Shown piece after piece: positions 26,435 to 33,223 of a stretch of DNA of 64,000 nucleotides. The translations under genes and the position numbers were made by a program. This DNA is from Desulfitobacterium hafniense DCB-2 (lineage in GTDB: Bacteria; Bacillota; Desulfitobacteriia; Desulfitobacteriales; Desulfitobacteriaceae), in the NCBI RefSeq assembly GCF_000021925.1, contig NC_011830.1, forward strand, positions 2,132,501 through 2,196,500. The letters are read 5' to 3'. The notes beneath the pieces were generated by a model, which was not told where the DNA came from, did not search any database, and saw only the letters and a list, made by a program, of their open reading frames with translations. Within the stretch, counting starts at the first letter, position 1. Every line of letters begins with the position of its first letter.

Positions 26435-26546
26435 AACCCTATGAATATTTATAAATTCTGAAGTTCTGTGTTATAATATTCCACAATTACAGCAGTCGGA
26501 TTTAAGCGAAGCAATCTCAAAAAACGAAAAGACAGGAGGACTTCAA

Positions 26547-26729
26547 ATGGATAATTATAAGGCCGTCTTGGACTTCTTCGCCAAGGCTGAGCAACCGGCC
26601 CGCACCGGAGATGTGGCAGAAGCCACGGGGATTGATAAAAAAGAGGTTGAAAAGGTTATGAATACCCTCAAGAAAGAGGAGAAAATCGTTTCACCGAAAC
26701 GATGCTTTTGGGAAATCAATAAAGCCTAG
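26547..26729 (+). CDS. Small winged-helix (MarR-like) protein
   Basis: A 60-residue protein, nearly all one winged helix: AVLDFFAKAEQPARTGDVAEATGIDKKEVEKVMNTLKKEEKIVSPKRCFWEI. This resembles the DNA-binding half of MarR/ArsR regulators without a dimerisation or sensor domain. AGGAGG lies before the ATG and a strong terminator follows, so it is an independent unit. Its target is unknown. Confidence 0.75.
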   Translation: MDNYKAVLDFFAKAEQPARTGDVAEATGIDKKEVEKVMNTLKKEEKIVSPKRCFWEINKA

Positions 26730-26742
26730 ACAAGTAAGCAAT

Positions 26743-26780
26743 CCCCCTCAGACTGAAGTTTTGAGGGGGTGTAATTTTTG
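26743..26780 (+). terminator. Terminator after the small winged-helix gene
   Basis: CCCCCTCA (26743-26750) pairs with TGAGGGGG (26762-26769), then GTAATTTTT. Confidence 0.8.
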
Positions 26781-26793
26781 AGGGGGGAAGAAA

Positions 26794-26825
26794 ATTCAAA
26801 TGTTGCACCGGTGCACCATTTGAAT
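26794..26825. repeat. 32-bp near-perfect palindrome
   Basis: ATTCAAATG and CATTTGAAT flank the inner palindrome TGCACCGGTGCA; only one base pair in 32 fails to match. It lies between a terminator and the promoter region of the CmpB gene and could be an operator for a dimeric regulator or an RNA hairpin. Confidence 0.6.
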
Positions 26826-26851
26826 CTCCGGCAGTTTTATGTTAAAATCAA

Positions 26852-26869
26852 TTCGTACATACGTCCGAA
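26852..26869. promoter_or_regulatory. TetR-type operator shared with 29175-29192
   Basis: TTCGTACATACGTCCGAA is an inverted repeat (TTCGTAC/GTCCGAA) that recurs with 16 of 18 bases upstream of the TetR gene at 29236. Both are followed by TTAA. It sits 50 bases before the CmpB-type gene, so that operon is probably under the same repressor. Confidence 0.65.
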
Positions 26870-26918
26870 TTAAATTTCCATAATATAAAGCTGCGTAAAA
26901 AGAAAGGAAACCGGAGTT

Positions 26919-27638
26919 ATGAATTACTTGGATATCTTTTTGCTCTTCGCTTGGTATTCCTGTTTAGGATGGATTATGGAAACGATCTACGCCAGTATTA
27001 CGCACAAGAAATTTGTCAATCGCGGATTTTTAAATGGATTCTTTTGTCCCATCTATGGTTTGGGTGCCGTTTTAATTATAGTATCCTCAACCTGGGTAGG
27101 AACGATTTTCTCTGGCGCCTTAGCAGCAGGTACTTTCAGCGTTGTTGCGGCGGTTATCCTGGTCACGGCTCTTGAATACATTACCGGGTTCATGCTGGAA
27201 AAAGTATTCCATTGCAAATGGTGGGATTACAGTGAAGATTTTGCTAACCTCCATGGCTATATTTGCCTGAAGTACTCCCTTTTGTGGGGAGTGCTGGCCT
27301 TGGTTCTGCTGGAAATCGTTCATCCCGGGATCGCCGGGCTGCTTCTCTTCATACCGTCAGAGATCAAAATAGCTCTCTCCGCATTGCTCTTTGTCTATTT
27401 CCTGGTCGACACAATTAAATCAGTAGCCGATACTTTAGACTTACGCAATGCCATCCTAAACCACAGCAGCTTTTCACTGCTTAAATACTATGAGAAAATT
27501 CTTCGTTACAGGCGCATTTTTCAGGCTTTCCCACGCCTGCTCATTTTAAATGCCGACATCATCAATCGTGATGTAAGGAGCATCCTCAATGAAAAAGTGG
27601 ATAAGCTCAAGACTGAGCTCAAGAGCAAATTTCAATAG
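26919..27638 (+). CDS. CmpB-type putative ABC transporter permease (membrane protein)
   Basis: A 239-residue membrane protein of the family annotated ABC-transporter type IV (CmpB). The hallmark start is FLLFAWYSCLGWIMETIYASITHKKFVNRGFLNGFFCPIYGLG, then ITGFMLEKVFHCKWWDYS and GYICLKYSLLWG. It has five or so membrane helices and a charged C-terminal helix. No ATPase is linked, so the transporter label is doubtful; the family often pairs with an HD-domain gene, as here. The two genes overlap by 50 bases. A TetR-type operator lies upstream. Confidence 0.8.
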   Translation: MNYLDIFLLFAWYSCLGWIMETIYASITHKKFVNRGFLNGFFCPIYGLGAVLIIVSSTWVGTIFSGALAAGTFSVVAAVILVTALEYITGFMLEKVFHCKWWDYSEDFANLHGYICLKYSLLWGVLALVLLEIVHPGIAGLLLFIPSEIKIALSALLFVYFLVDTIKSVADTLDLRNAILNHSSFSLLKYYEKILRYRRIFQAFPRLLILNADIINRDVRSILNEKVDKLKTELKSKFQ

Positions 27639-28161
27639 TTTGGCTGAATATAGGGAGTGCCTTCAGGGTTTGTTGGATCATGAATCAGTCCTAATGATGG
27701 AAGACTTCATCCAACATGGCCGGACAACCTGCCTGGAACACAGTTTATACGTATCTTACACCGGGTATAAAGTCTGCAGGCTGCTGGGGCTTGATTGGCG
27801 TTCCGCTGCCAGAGGAGGAATGCTGCATGATTTCTTCCTGTATGACTGGCATACCACCAAACCGGACAATGGTTTGCACGGATTTACCCATTCCCTGACG
27901 GCTCTGGAAAATGCCCATGAGCTTTTTGAATTAAATGATCGGGAAAAAGACATTATCCTTAAGCATATGTGGCCTTTAACTGTGACGCCCCCCAAATATA
28001 AGGAAGCGCTCATTATAGCTCTGATCGATAAATATTGGGCGTTGCTGGAAACTCTCCGGTTGGGGAAAGAAATAAAGAACGGCAGCCTGAAGAAGAAGTT
28101 ATATAATCAATGGGAGGTTCCGGAAAAGCTGACTCATGTTAGGGAAGAATTGACGGAATAA
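27589..28161 (+). CDS. HD-domain phosphohydrolase
   Basis: A 190-residue HD-superfamily protein. The metal ligands are His51 (TTCLEHSLYVSYTG), His80-Asp81 (GGMLHDFFLYDWH) and downstream His residues (LHGFTHSL, ILKHMWPL). Such enzymes hydrolyse nucleotides or phosphodiesters; the substrate is not evident. The ATG at 27589 lies inside the end of the CmpB gene with AAGGAG upstream at about 27575. The pair is conserved in Clostridia, suggesting a joint membrane-signalling role (inference). Confidence 0.8.
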   Translation: MKKWISSRLSSRANFNSLAEYRECLQGLLDHESVLMMEDFIQHGRTTCLEHSLYVSYTGYKVCRLLGLDWRSAARGGMLHDFFLYDWHTTKPDNGLHGFTHSLTALENAHELFELNDREKDIILKHMWPLTVTPPKYKEALIIALIDKYWALLETLRLGKEIKNGSLKKKLYNQWEVPEKLTHVREELTE

Positions 28162-28195
28162 GCAATGGAGATGTCTCTCCCATGCTTGTTTTTAG
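28159..28195 (+). terminator. Terminator after the HD gene
   Basis: AAGCAATGGAGA pairs with TCTCCCATGCTT with small bulges, followed by GTTTTT. Confidence 0.65.
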
Positions 28196-28329
28196 AGCGG
28201 TGATGAAAAATGCTTTTTAGTCAAGGCAGAGTTGTGGGGTTTATAGAGTTTATTTTAATTGATTATAATTGATTATAGTTGTTTTCAGTTATATAATTAT
28301 TACTGATAAAAGATAAGGGAGGCGACTCT

Positions 28330-29103
28330 ATGGGTAGTTTGCTGACGGCCCAGGAAGTGGCGGAAATGCTGAACTTGTCGGTGGATACAGTCTGGAGATA
28401 TACCCGGCAAAAAAAGATACCTGTTATGGAGTTGGGCAAAAAACAATACCGCTATGAAAAAGAGGCTGTGCTGGCGGCTCTGACCGCGGGCAAGATACCT
28501 GCAGAAGACCTGCCTGTCAAAGAAGAAAGCTTTGGTTATGCCAAACAAGGCGAATATACATATGAAGATTATGTCAGGATTCCGGAAGAACCAGGCTACC
28601 GGTTCGAAGTGCTGGAAGGGATGTTGATCAAGGAACCGTCACCGACTACCCATCATCAAAGGGTTGTGTTTGCTTTGTCCCGGCAGTTGGCTGATTTTTT
28701 TGAAGGCTTTGATCCGGAGGGTGAACTGTTTATTGCGCCTCTGGATGTTACCTTGACCTCCAGAAATGTAGTGCAGCCGGACATCCTTTTTATCTCCGGC
28801 AGCCGCAGAAGCATCATGCGTCCGGAGCGTATTGACGGACCCTGTGATCTGGTGGTGGAAGTCATGTCACCCTCCAATCGCCGGAAAGACCGTCTCCGCA
28901 AGTTGGAGATTTATCGCCGGGCAGGAGTTCCCCATTACTGGCTCGTTGATCCTGAAGAGAACATCCTGGAAGCTTTTGTGCTTAGAGATGAGCGTTATGT
29001 TCTGATAGTTGTCAGTGGTCCGGGGGATAGGTTTGCCCATCCTGATTTTCCTGGCTTGGATCTGGATTTGGCAAAGGTGTTTTACAGGCCGGAGTACGAA
29101 TGA
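28330..29103 (+). CDS. Excisionase-type HTH fused to a Uma2 (DUF820) nuclease domain
   Basis: A 257-residue two-domain protein. Residues 1-50 are an excisionase/MerR-like DNA-binding helix-turn-helix (LLTAQEVAEMLNLSVDTVWRYTRQKKIP). Residues 75-250 are a Uma2 domain of the PD-(D/E)XK nuclease fold: RFEVLEGMLIKEPSPTTHHQRV, VVQPDILFIS, LVVEVMSPSNRRKDRLRKLEIYRRAGVPHYWLVDP. The catalytic residues D, E-x-x-S and K are kept. Uma2 proteins are abundant in cyanobacteria and some Firmicutes and their role is unknown; fusion to an HTH suggests sequence-specific DNA binding. AAGGGAGG precedes the ATG. Two direct copies of GATTATA lie about 60 bases upstream. Confidence 0.82.
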   Translation: MGSLLTAQEVAEMLNLSVDTVWRYTRQKKIPVMELGKKQYRYEKEAVLAALTAGKIPAEDLPVKEESFGYAKQGEYTYEDYVRIPEEPGYRFEVLEGMLIKEPSPTTHHQRVVFALSRQLADFFEGFDPEGELFIAPLDVTLTSRNVVQPDILFISGSRRSIMRPERIDGPCDLVVEVMSPSNRRKDRLRKLEIYRRAGVPHYWLVDPEENILEAFVLRDERYVLIVVSGPGDRFAHPDFPGLDLDLAKVFYRPEYE

Positions 29104-29174
29104 GGGGAACAGATTAAGGGTTAAATATAATGGCGCAGGCAATTGACTCTCTGGCAGCTTCATGCTAGGTTCAA

Positions 29175-29192
29175 ATCGTACGTACGTCCGAA
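29175..29192. promoter_or_regulatory. TetR-type operator (second copy)
   Basis: ATCGTACGTACGTCCGAA matches 26852-26869 at 16 of 18 positions and is followed by TTAAG. It lies about 45 bases before the TetR gene, so autoregulation is likely. Confidence 0.65.
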
Positions 29193-29235
29193 TTAAGTCT
29201 ATAGTGTTAAGATCCATCCAGAGGAGCGAATCATT

Positions 29236-29817
29236 ATGTATAAAAAGAAAGAAATCGGTCAGTCCGAAAAAATCCTCAATGCAGCTGTCCTATGTATATC
29301 CACAAAGGGCTATGCCAGTGTATCCCTGCGGGATATAGCCGATGAGGCCGGAGTCGTCCTGAGTCAGGTCAATTATTACTATAAAAACAAAGAGGGATTA
29401 TTCATTGAGGTCATCAGGGCTTTGGCTCAACGCTATTTGCAGGAATTAGAGAATAAATTAAGCCAAGGCAAATCGGAAGAAGAGAAAACGGCCTGCCTGA
29501 TCGAGTTTTTTCAGGACACGCTTCTCAAGAATCCGGGATTGTTCAAGCTGCTCTTTGATGTGACCAGCATGGCTCTTTGGTCCGATACCTTCAGGGAACC
29601 TCTTCGCCAGCTTTTCGACGACTCTACAGCATTGATTGAAAAATACATTATCAAGGATATTGCCCCAAGGCAAAATAGTGACGGCTATTCGCCGTCAGTA
29701 TTATCCAGGATTACCCTGGGTGCTCTATTTGGTACCTCCATTCATATCATGCTGGCGGAGGAGCAAAAGGATGCTGTAGCATCATTGTCTGCTATAAAGG
29801 TTTTATTCAGCAATTAG
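29236..29817 (+). CDS. TetR-family regulator
   Basis: A 193-residue TetR-family regulator with a clear N-terminal helix-turn-helix (CISTKGYASVSLRDIADEAGVVLSQVNYYYKNKEGLF) and a helical ligand domain. Its own upstream region and that of the CmpB/HD operon share an 18-bp inverted repeat, which makes that operon its probable target. AGAGGAG at 29220-29226 serves the ATG. The 3' end of the gene carries the first of three 19-bp repeats. Confidence 0.85.
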   Translation: MYKKKEIGQSEKILNAAVLCISTKGYASVSLRDIADEAGVVLSQVNYYYKNKEGLFIEVIRALAQRYLQELENKLSQGKSEEEKTACLIEFFQDTLLKNPGLFKLLFDVTSMALWSDTFREPLRQLFDDSTALIEKYIIKDIAPRQNSDGYSPSVLSRITLGALFGTSIHIMLAEEQKDAVASLSAIKVLFSN

Positions 29818-29859
29818 GTGTTTATCAGCAATTAAGATGTTTATTAGCAATGAACTATG
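29802..29859 (+). repeat. Three tandem copies of a 19-bp unit
   Basis: TTTATTCAGCAATTAGGTG, TTTATCAGCAATTAAGATG and TTTATTAGCAATGAACTATG follow each other without gaps. They span the end of the TetR gene and the start codon of the broken receptor gene, so the gap between the two genes may have grown by duplication. Confidence 0.75.
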
Positions 29860-30196
29860 AAATTTAAAATGAATTACAAAAAATTTATAGGCAATTTTAA
29901 ATTTATCTCATTCATGGTCAATCTTTTATTGAGCTTGGGTTTAGGGGTTATTCTTTGGCGAATTCTTGATATTTGGTATATTATCCCTTTGCTTTTGCTG
30001 ATCGTACCGTCGGTTACGGCATTATTGCCATTTTCTCCGGTTTTGCCAACAAAAAATTGTTAGCCAAATTTGAAAAGCAAATCCTTCAGTTCAGAGAAGG
30101 GGATTATTCAAGCCTTGCCGAATTTAAGGATCTTGGCTTTATCGGTAAAATCTCGTCATCTTTTAATGAGATTATTGAAGATATTCGGGGTTTAAC
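29857..30196 (+). pseudogene. Methyl-accepting chemotaxis protein, 5' part (frameshifted, cut by IS)
   Basis: This encodes the membrane anchor and the start of a receptor: FKFISFMVNLLLSLGLGVILW and IIPLLLLIVPSVTALLPF are two close membrane helices without a large outer domain between them. At a run of four T near 30033-30036 the reading moves to SGFANKKLLAKFEKQILQFREGDYSSLAEFKDLGFIGKISSSFNEIIEDIRGLT; one added T (LPFFSGFANKKLL) repairs it. The frame is then cut after TTTAAC by the IS element. No convincing ribosome site precedes the ATG at 29857. Confidence 0.75.
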
Positions 30197-30330
30197 ATGA
30201 CTTGCGAGAAGTCCCCCGTCCTCCACAGGCGGGGGATGAATCGCTCTATGCGCATTCACAAAAATCCATAGTGTTTGGTAGAATATTCCGATATAATATA
30301 ATCAGTCGTAGATAAAAAAGGACTGATTAT

Positions 30331-30735
30331 ATGGCAAAGTTGGATAATAACAATCATTCAGTATTCTTACTTACCTATCATCTAGTTATGGTTGTTAAAT
30401 ACCGCCGAAAGGTCATTGATGATACGATTGCCCTCCGTATAAGGGAGATCGGGGAATCGATCGGAAAAAACTATCATATTACATTTTTGGAATACAACCA
30501 TGATCGTGATCATATTCACATCGTCTTCAAAGCTCATCCTAATTCTGAGCTATCCAAGTACATCAATGCTTACAAGAGCGCATCATCCCGGCTGATCAAG
30601 AAAGAATTCTCTCACCTTCGTCACCAACTCTGGAAGGAGTATTTCTGGTCTCAAAGCTACTGTATGGTGACAACCGGCGGAGCACCTTTGGATATTCTCA
30701 AAAAATATATCGAATCTCAAGGGGAGAAGAGGTGA
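30331..30735 (+). CDS. tnpA: IS200-type Y1 transposase TnpA
   Basis: A 134-residue HUH single-strand transposase. The metal-binding HUH motif is DRDHIHIVF (His61, His63) and the nucleophile is Tyr126 in LKKYIESQ. Length and motifs are complete, so it is probably active. It cuts and joins the hairpin-marked ends of the element as single-stranded DNA, typically at the replication fork. The tnpB gene starts 4 bases after its stop. Confidence 0.93.
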   Translation: MAKLDNNNHSVFLLTYHLVMVVKYRRKVIDDTIALRIREIGESIGKNYHITFLEYNHDRDHIHIVFKAHPNSELSKYINAYKSASSRLIKKEFSHLRHQLWKEYFWSQSYCMVTTGGAPLDILKKYIESQGEKR

Positions 30736-30739
30736 GATT

Positions 30740-31828
30740 GTGCAAATGGTCTATCGCTATGAGGTCTATCCCTCTCGCGAACAAGAACAAAAGCTGTTTC
30801 ATACCCTGAAGCTTTGCCGCAAACTCTACAACCACGCCCTGAACGAACGGCAGGTAACTTACAAGGAAACTGGTCATGGCCTAACCTATAACCAGCAGCA
30901 GAATGCCTTACCGGCATTCGTGAAAGCCCATCCCGAGTACAGCCAAGTTCACAGTCAAGTTCTCCAAGATGTTCTACGCCGCTTAGATAGCGCTTATCAG
31001 CATTTCTTTGCCAAGGAAGCCGGGTATCCCCGTTTCAAAAACCGCGATCACTATTCATCATTGACTTACCCTCAAGTCGATAACGTGAAAAGAACCTTCG
31101 GTAGAGCAGGTTATATTTATTTGTCCAAACTAGGTTTTGTGAAGATGGAGACTCACCGGAAATTTCCGGTGGAAGCGATAAAACGTGTCAATATCAAATA
31201 TCATGGAGGAAAATGGTTCGCCAATCTTACTGCTGAGATTCCGGATGTTGCCCCCGTTGAAAATCCCAGCCAAGCTGTGGGGATCGATGTGGGCTTGAAT
31301 CATTTTGCTGTGCTTTCTGACGAAAAGGTGATTGATAACCCGAAGTATTATCGTAAGATGGAGAAAAAACTGGCTAAAGCCCAGCGGAGGCTTTCCCGCA
31401 AAAGGAAAGGTTCACACAACCGAGGGAAAGCCAAGGTAAAAGTAGCTAAAATACATGCAAAAATAGCGAATCAGCGCAAGGACTTTCTCCATCAAGCAAG
31501 CGTTAGAGTGGTCAGAAGCTATGATCTTATCGTCATGGAAGATCTCAAGGTACACAACATGGTTCGGAATCGGCGGTTAGCCAAAAGTATTCATGATGCG
31601 GGCTGGGGTCAGTTCAGAAATTACATCCGGTATAAATGTGAACGCCAAGGAAAACAGTTCATCCTGGTTGACCCCAAGGGCACATCACAGAGCTGCTTAT
31701 GTGGAGAGTCAGTCCCCAAAGACTTAAGCGTCAGGGTCCATGAGTGCCCGTCCTGTGGATTAGTGATGGATCGTGACTTGGTAAGCTCCAAGCTCATCCT
31801 GGCCCGTGGTCTGAGTAAAATAGCCTAA
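30740..31828 (+). CDS. tnpB: TnpB RNA-guided nuclease
   Basis: A 362-residue TnpB of the IS605 family, the ancestor of Cas12. RuvC residues are Asp183 (GIDVGLNHF), Glu267 (IVMEDLKVHN) and Asp344 (VMDRDLVSS). The zinc ribbon is CLCG..CPSC (Cys319, 321, 336, 339), where the first pair is CxC rather than the commoner CxxC. The segment usually reading DRDxNAA is DRDLVSS. It begins at GTG 30740 behind AGAGGTGA; an ATG is at 30746. TnpB with its omega RNA cuts DNA next to a short motif equal to the target site, which favours keeping the element. Confidence 0.9.
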   Translation: MQMVYRYEVYPSREQEQKLFHTLKLCRKLYNHALNERQVTYKETGHGLTYNQQQNALPAFVKAHPEYSQVHSQVLQDVLRRLDSAYQHFFAKEAGYPRFKNRDHYSSLTYPQVDNVKRTFGRAGYIYLSKLGFVKMETHRKFPVEAIKRVNIKYHGGKWFANLTAEIPDVAPVENPSQAVGIDVGLNHFAVLSDEKVIDNPKYYRKMEKKLAKAQRRLSRKRKGSHNRGKAKVKVAKIHAKIANQRKDFLHQASVRVVRSYDLIVMEDLKVHNMVRNRRLAKSIHDAGWGQFRNYIRYKCERQGKQFILVDPKGTSQSCLCGESVPKDLSVRVHECPSCGLVMDRDLVSSKLILARGLSKIA

Positions 31829-32015
31829 GTATAAGTTTTCTATAGGGCGGGAACCGCCCGAAGTTACGCCTGTGGAAATCGTGTAAGACCTAATGCTAAG
31901 GCAGAGGGCGGCGGTCGATGAAGCAGGAAGCCAACGTCCAAACTTTTGCCAAGAAGCCCCCGCTTCTTAGCGAGGCGTAAGCGGGGGTAGTTCACTTACG
32001 AGCTTTGTCAAGGTT
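31829..32015 (+). ncRNA. Probable omega RNA (reRNA) of TnpB with guide into the flanking gene
   Basis: The 171 bases between the tnpB stop and the IS end contain no gene but several short stems (GGCGG/CCGCC types) and the terminal hairpin CCCCCGCTT/AAGCGGGGG. In studied IS605 elements this region is transcribed as the scaffold of the TnpB guide RNA, and the guide is the first 15-20 bases outside the element. Here that would be GAGCTTTGTCAAGGTT from the receptor gene. The RNA itself is inferred, not shown. Confidence 0.6.
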
Positions 32016-32918
32016 TTTCATGCCATTATTCAAATTTCCAAGGAAACCAGGAGCAAAGCTGAAGAAGCCTTATGCTCAGTTAGCCAGATTTCTGAATCCA
32101 TTGAAGAAGTTGCCAAGGGCACTTCCAGGCAGGCCGATGAGGTTCAGTATGGGGTAGAGAAAATGGAAAACCTCTCCCAGGAAATCGAATTATTGTCGGA
32201 CCGTTTCAAGGGAGTAAGCGATGATACAAAAGACATCAAGCAGCTGAACAGCGTCGGGCTGCAGTCGGTCAACCTTCTTCAGGAAAAGTCTCTGGAAACC
32301 AATGCCGCTCTGGCACAGATTTATCAAACCATCGAAAGCCTGACCAACTCCACTAAGAATATTGAGCAGCTTCTGGAGTCGGTGGAAGGTATTGCCGAAC
32401 AAACCAATTTGCTGGCCTTAAATGCGGCGATCGAAGCAGCCCGGGCCGGTGAATCCGGGCGGGGATTTGCTGTAGTGGCAGAGGAGATCAGGAAATTAGC
32501 TGAACAAAGCCGGGTATCCACTGTGGAAATCGGCAGCTTGGTACACACCATTCAAAATCAGTCAACCCTGACTATCGTTTCCATGCAGCGGGTTCAGGCT
32601 GTCTCCCAGGAGCAGAATGAAGCTGCCTTACATACCAATGACGCTTTCCAAAATATCACCGAAGCTACCGAATCGATCAGTTCGAAAATCGCCATGATCC
32701 AGCAAGGGATGACCTCAATTCAGAATCATCGCCATGAGGTCTTAAAGGTTATTGAGAATATTTCCGCTGTTACGAAAGAGGCTGCTGCCTCAAGTGAGGA
32801 GATCGCTGCTGCAGCCGGCGGTCAGGTATCCATATTGGAAGAGATGAATGAAGTTACCCGTAAATTAGATGAGATCACGCAAGAGCTTGATGTGAAACTG
32901 AAAAAATATAAGCTATAG
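31998..32918 (+). pseudogene. Methyl-accepting chemotaxis protein, 3' part
   Basis: The cytoplasmic signalling domain of the interrupted receptor, in frame from ACG AGC TTT GTC. It contains the conserved hairpin tip VEGIAEQTNLLALNAAIEAARAGESGRGFAVVAEEIRKLAEQS and the C-terminal helical segment up to DVKLKKYKL. An internal ATG at 32163 could start a fragment, but there is no ribosome site. The intact protein would have been about 410 residues and linked a membrane anchor to CheA/CheW. Confidence 0.85.
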
Positions 32919-32959
32919 TGTACCGGAATGATAGATATAATTATGCTGCCTATTTCTTA

Positions 32960-32985
32960 AAACGCCTCGCAGGGGCGTTTTTTAT
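32960..32985 (+). terminator. Terminator after the receptor gene
   Basis: AAAACGCC/GGCGTTTT with loop TCGCAGG and TTTTTTATT; nearly identical to 20394-20419. The rest of 32986-33223 holds only the promoter region of the next operon. Confidence 0.8.
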
Positions 32986-33056
32986 TTACTACCAGAAGGC
33001 ATAGCTTGCCTACTATACTTTCTCATTTAACCTAAAAATTTACATATCTTAACCTG

Positions 33057-33116
33057 TTGACAAAAGAAGATAAGAATATTAAACTTGACTACGTTAATTA
33101 TTAAGTTAATTAACTT
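33057..33116 (+). promoter_or_regulatory. Promoter with palindromic operator before the ABC exporter operon
   Basis: TTGACA (33057-33062), 17 bases, TAAACT (33080-33085). The perfect palindrome AAGTTAATTAACTT lies at 33103-33116, just after the expected start, with more AT-rich dyads around it. Such sites suit MarR regulators, and a MarR gene closes the gene group at 38598; the link is inference. Confidence 0.6.
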
Positions 33117-33223
33117 TTAATATACTTACCGAATAGCCCGTAAGTACTGCAGGAAAAAACTCTATGACATTTTCAATGCTAATAATTGGACAAATTACCT
33201 GACCATGGGGTGGAGGAGGTTAT

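Larger units (their letters stand above)
30197..31999 (+). mobile_element. IS200/IS605-family insertion sequence inside a receptor gene
   Basis: About 1803 bp, carrying tnpA and tnpB in the same direction. The left end has a hairpin with stem CCCCCG/CGGGGG (30213-30235); the right end has CCCCCGCTT/AAGCGGGGG (31959-31987). There are no terminal inverted repeats or target duplication, as expected for this family. It lies directly after TTTAAC, the probable target. Removing it joins GGT TTA AC to G AGC TTT GTC and restores the chemotaxis-receptor reading frame, which fixes the ends to within two bases. Confidence 0.88.

Noticed and set aside
29802..29859. Three short repeats, considered as a CRISPR array
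   Set aside because: The units touch each other with no spacers and only three occur; no cas genes are in the window.
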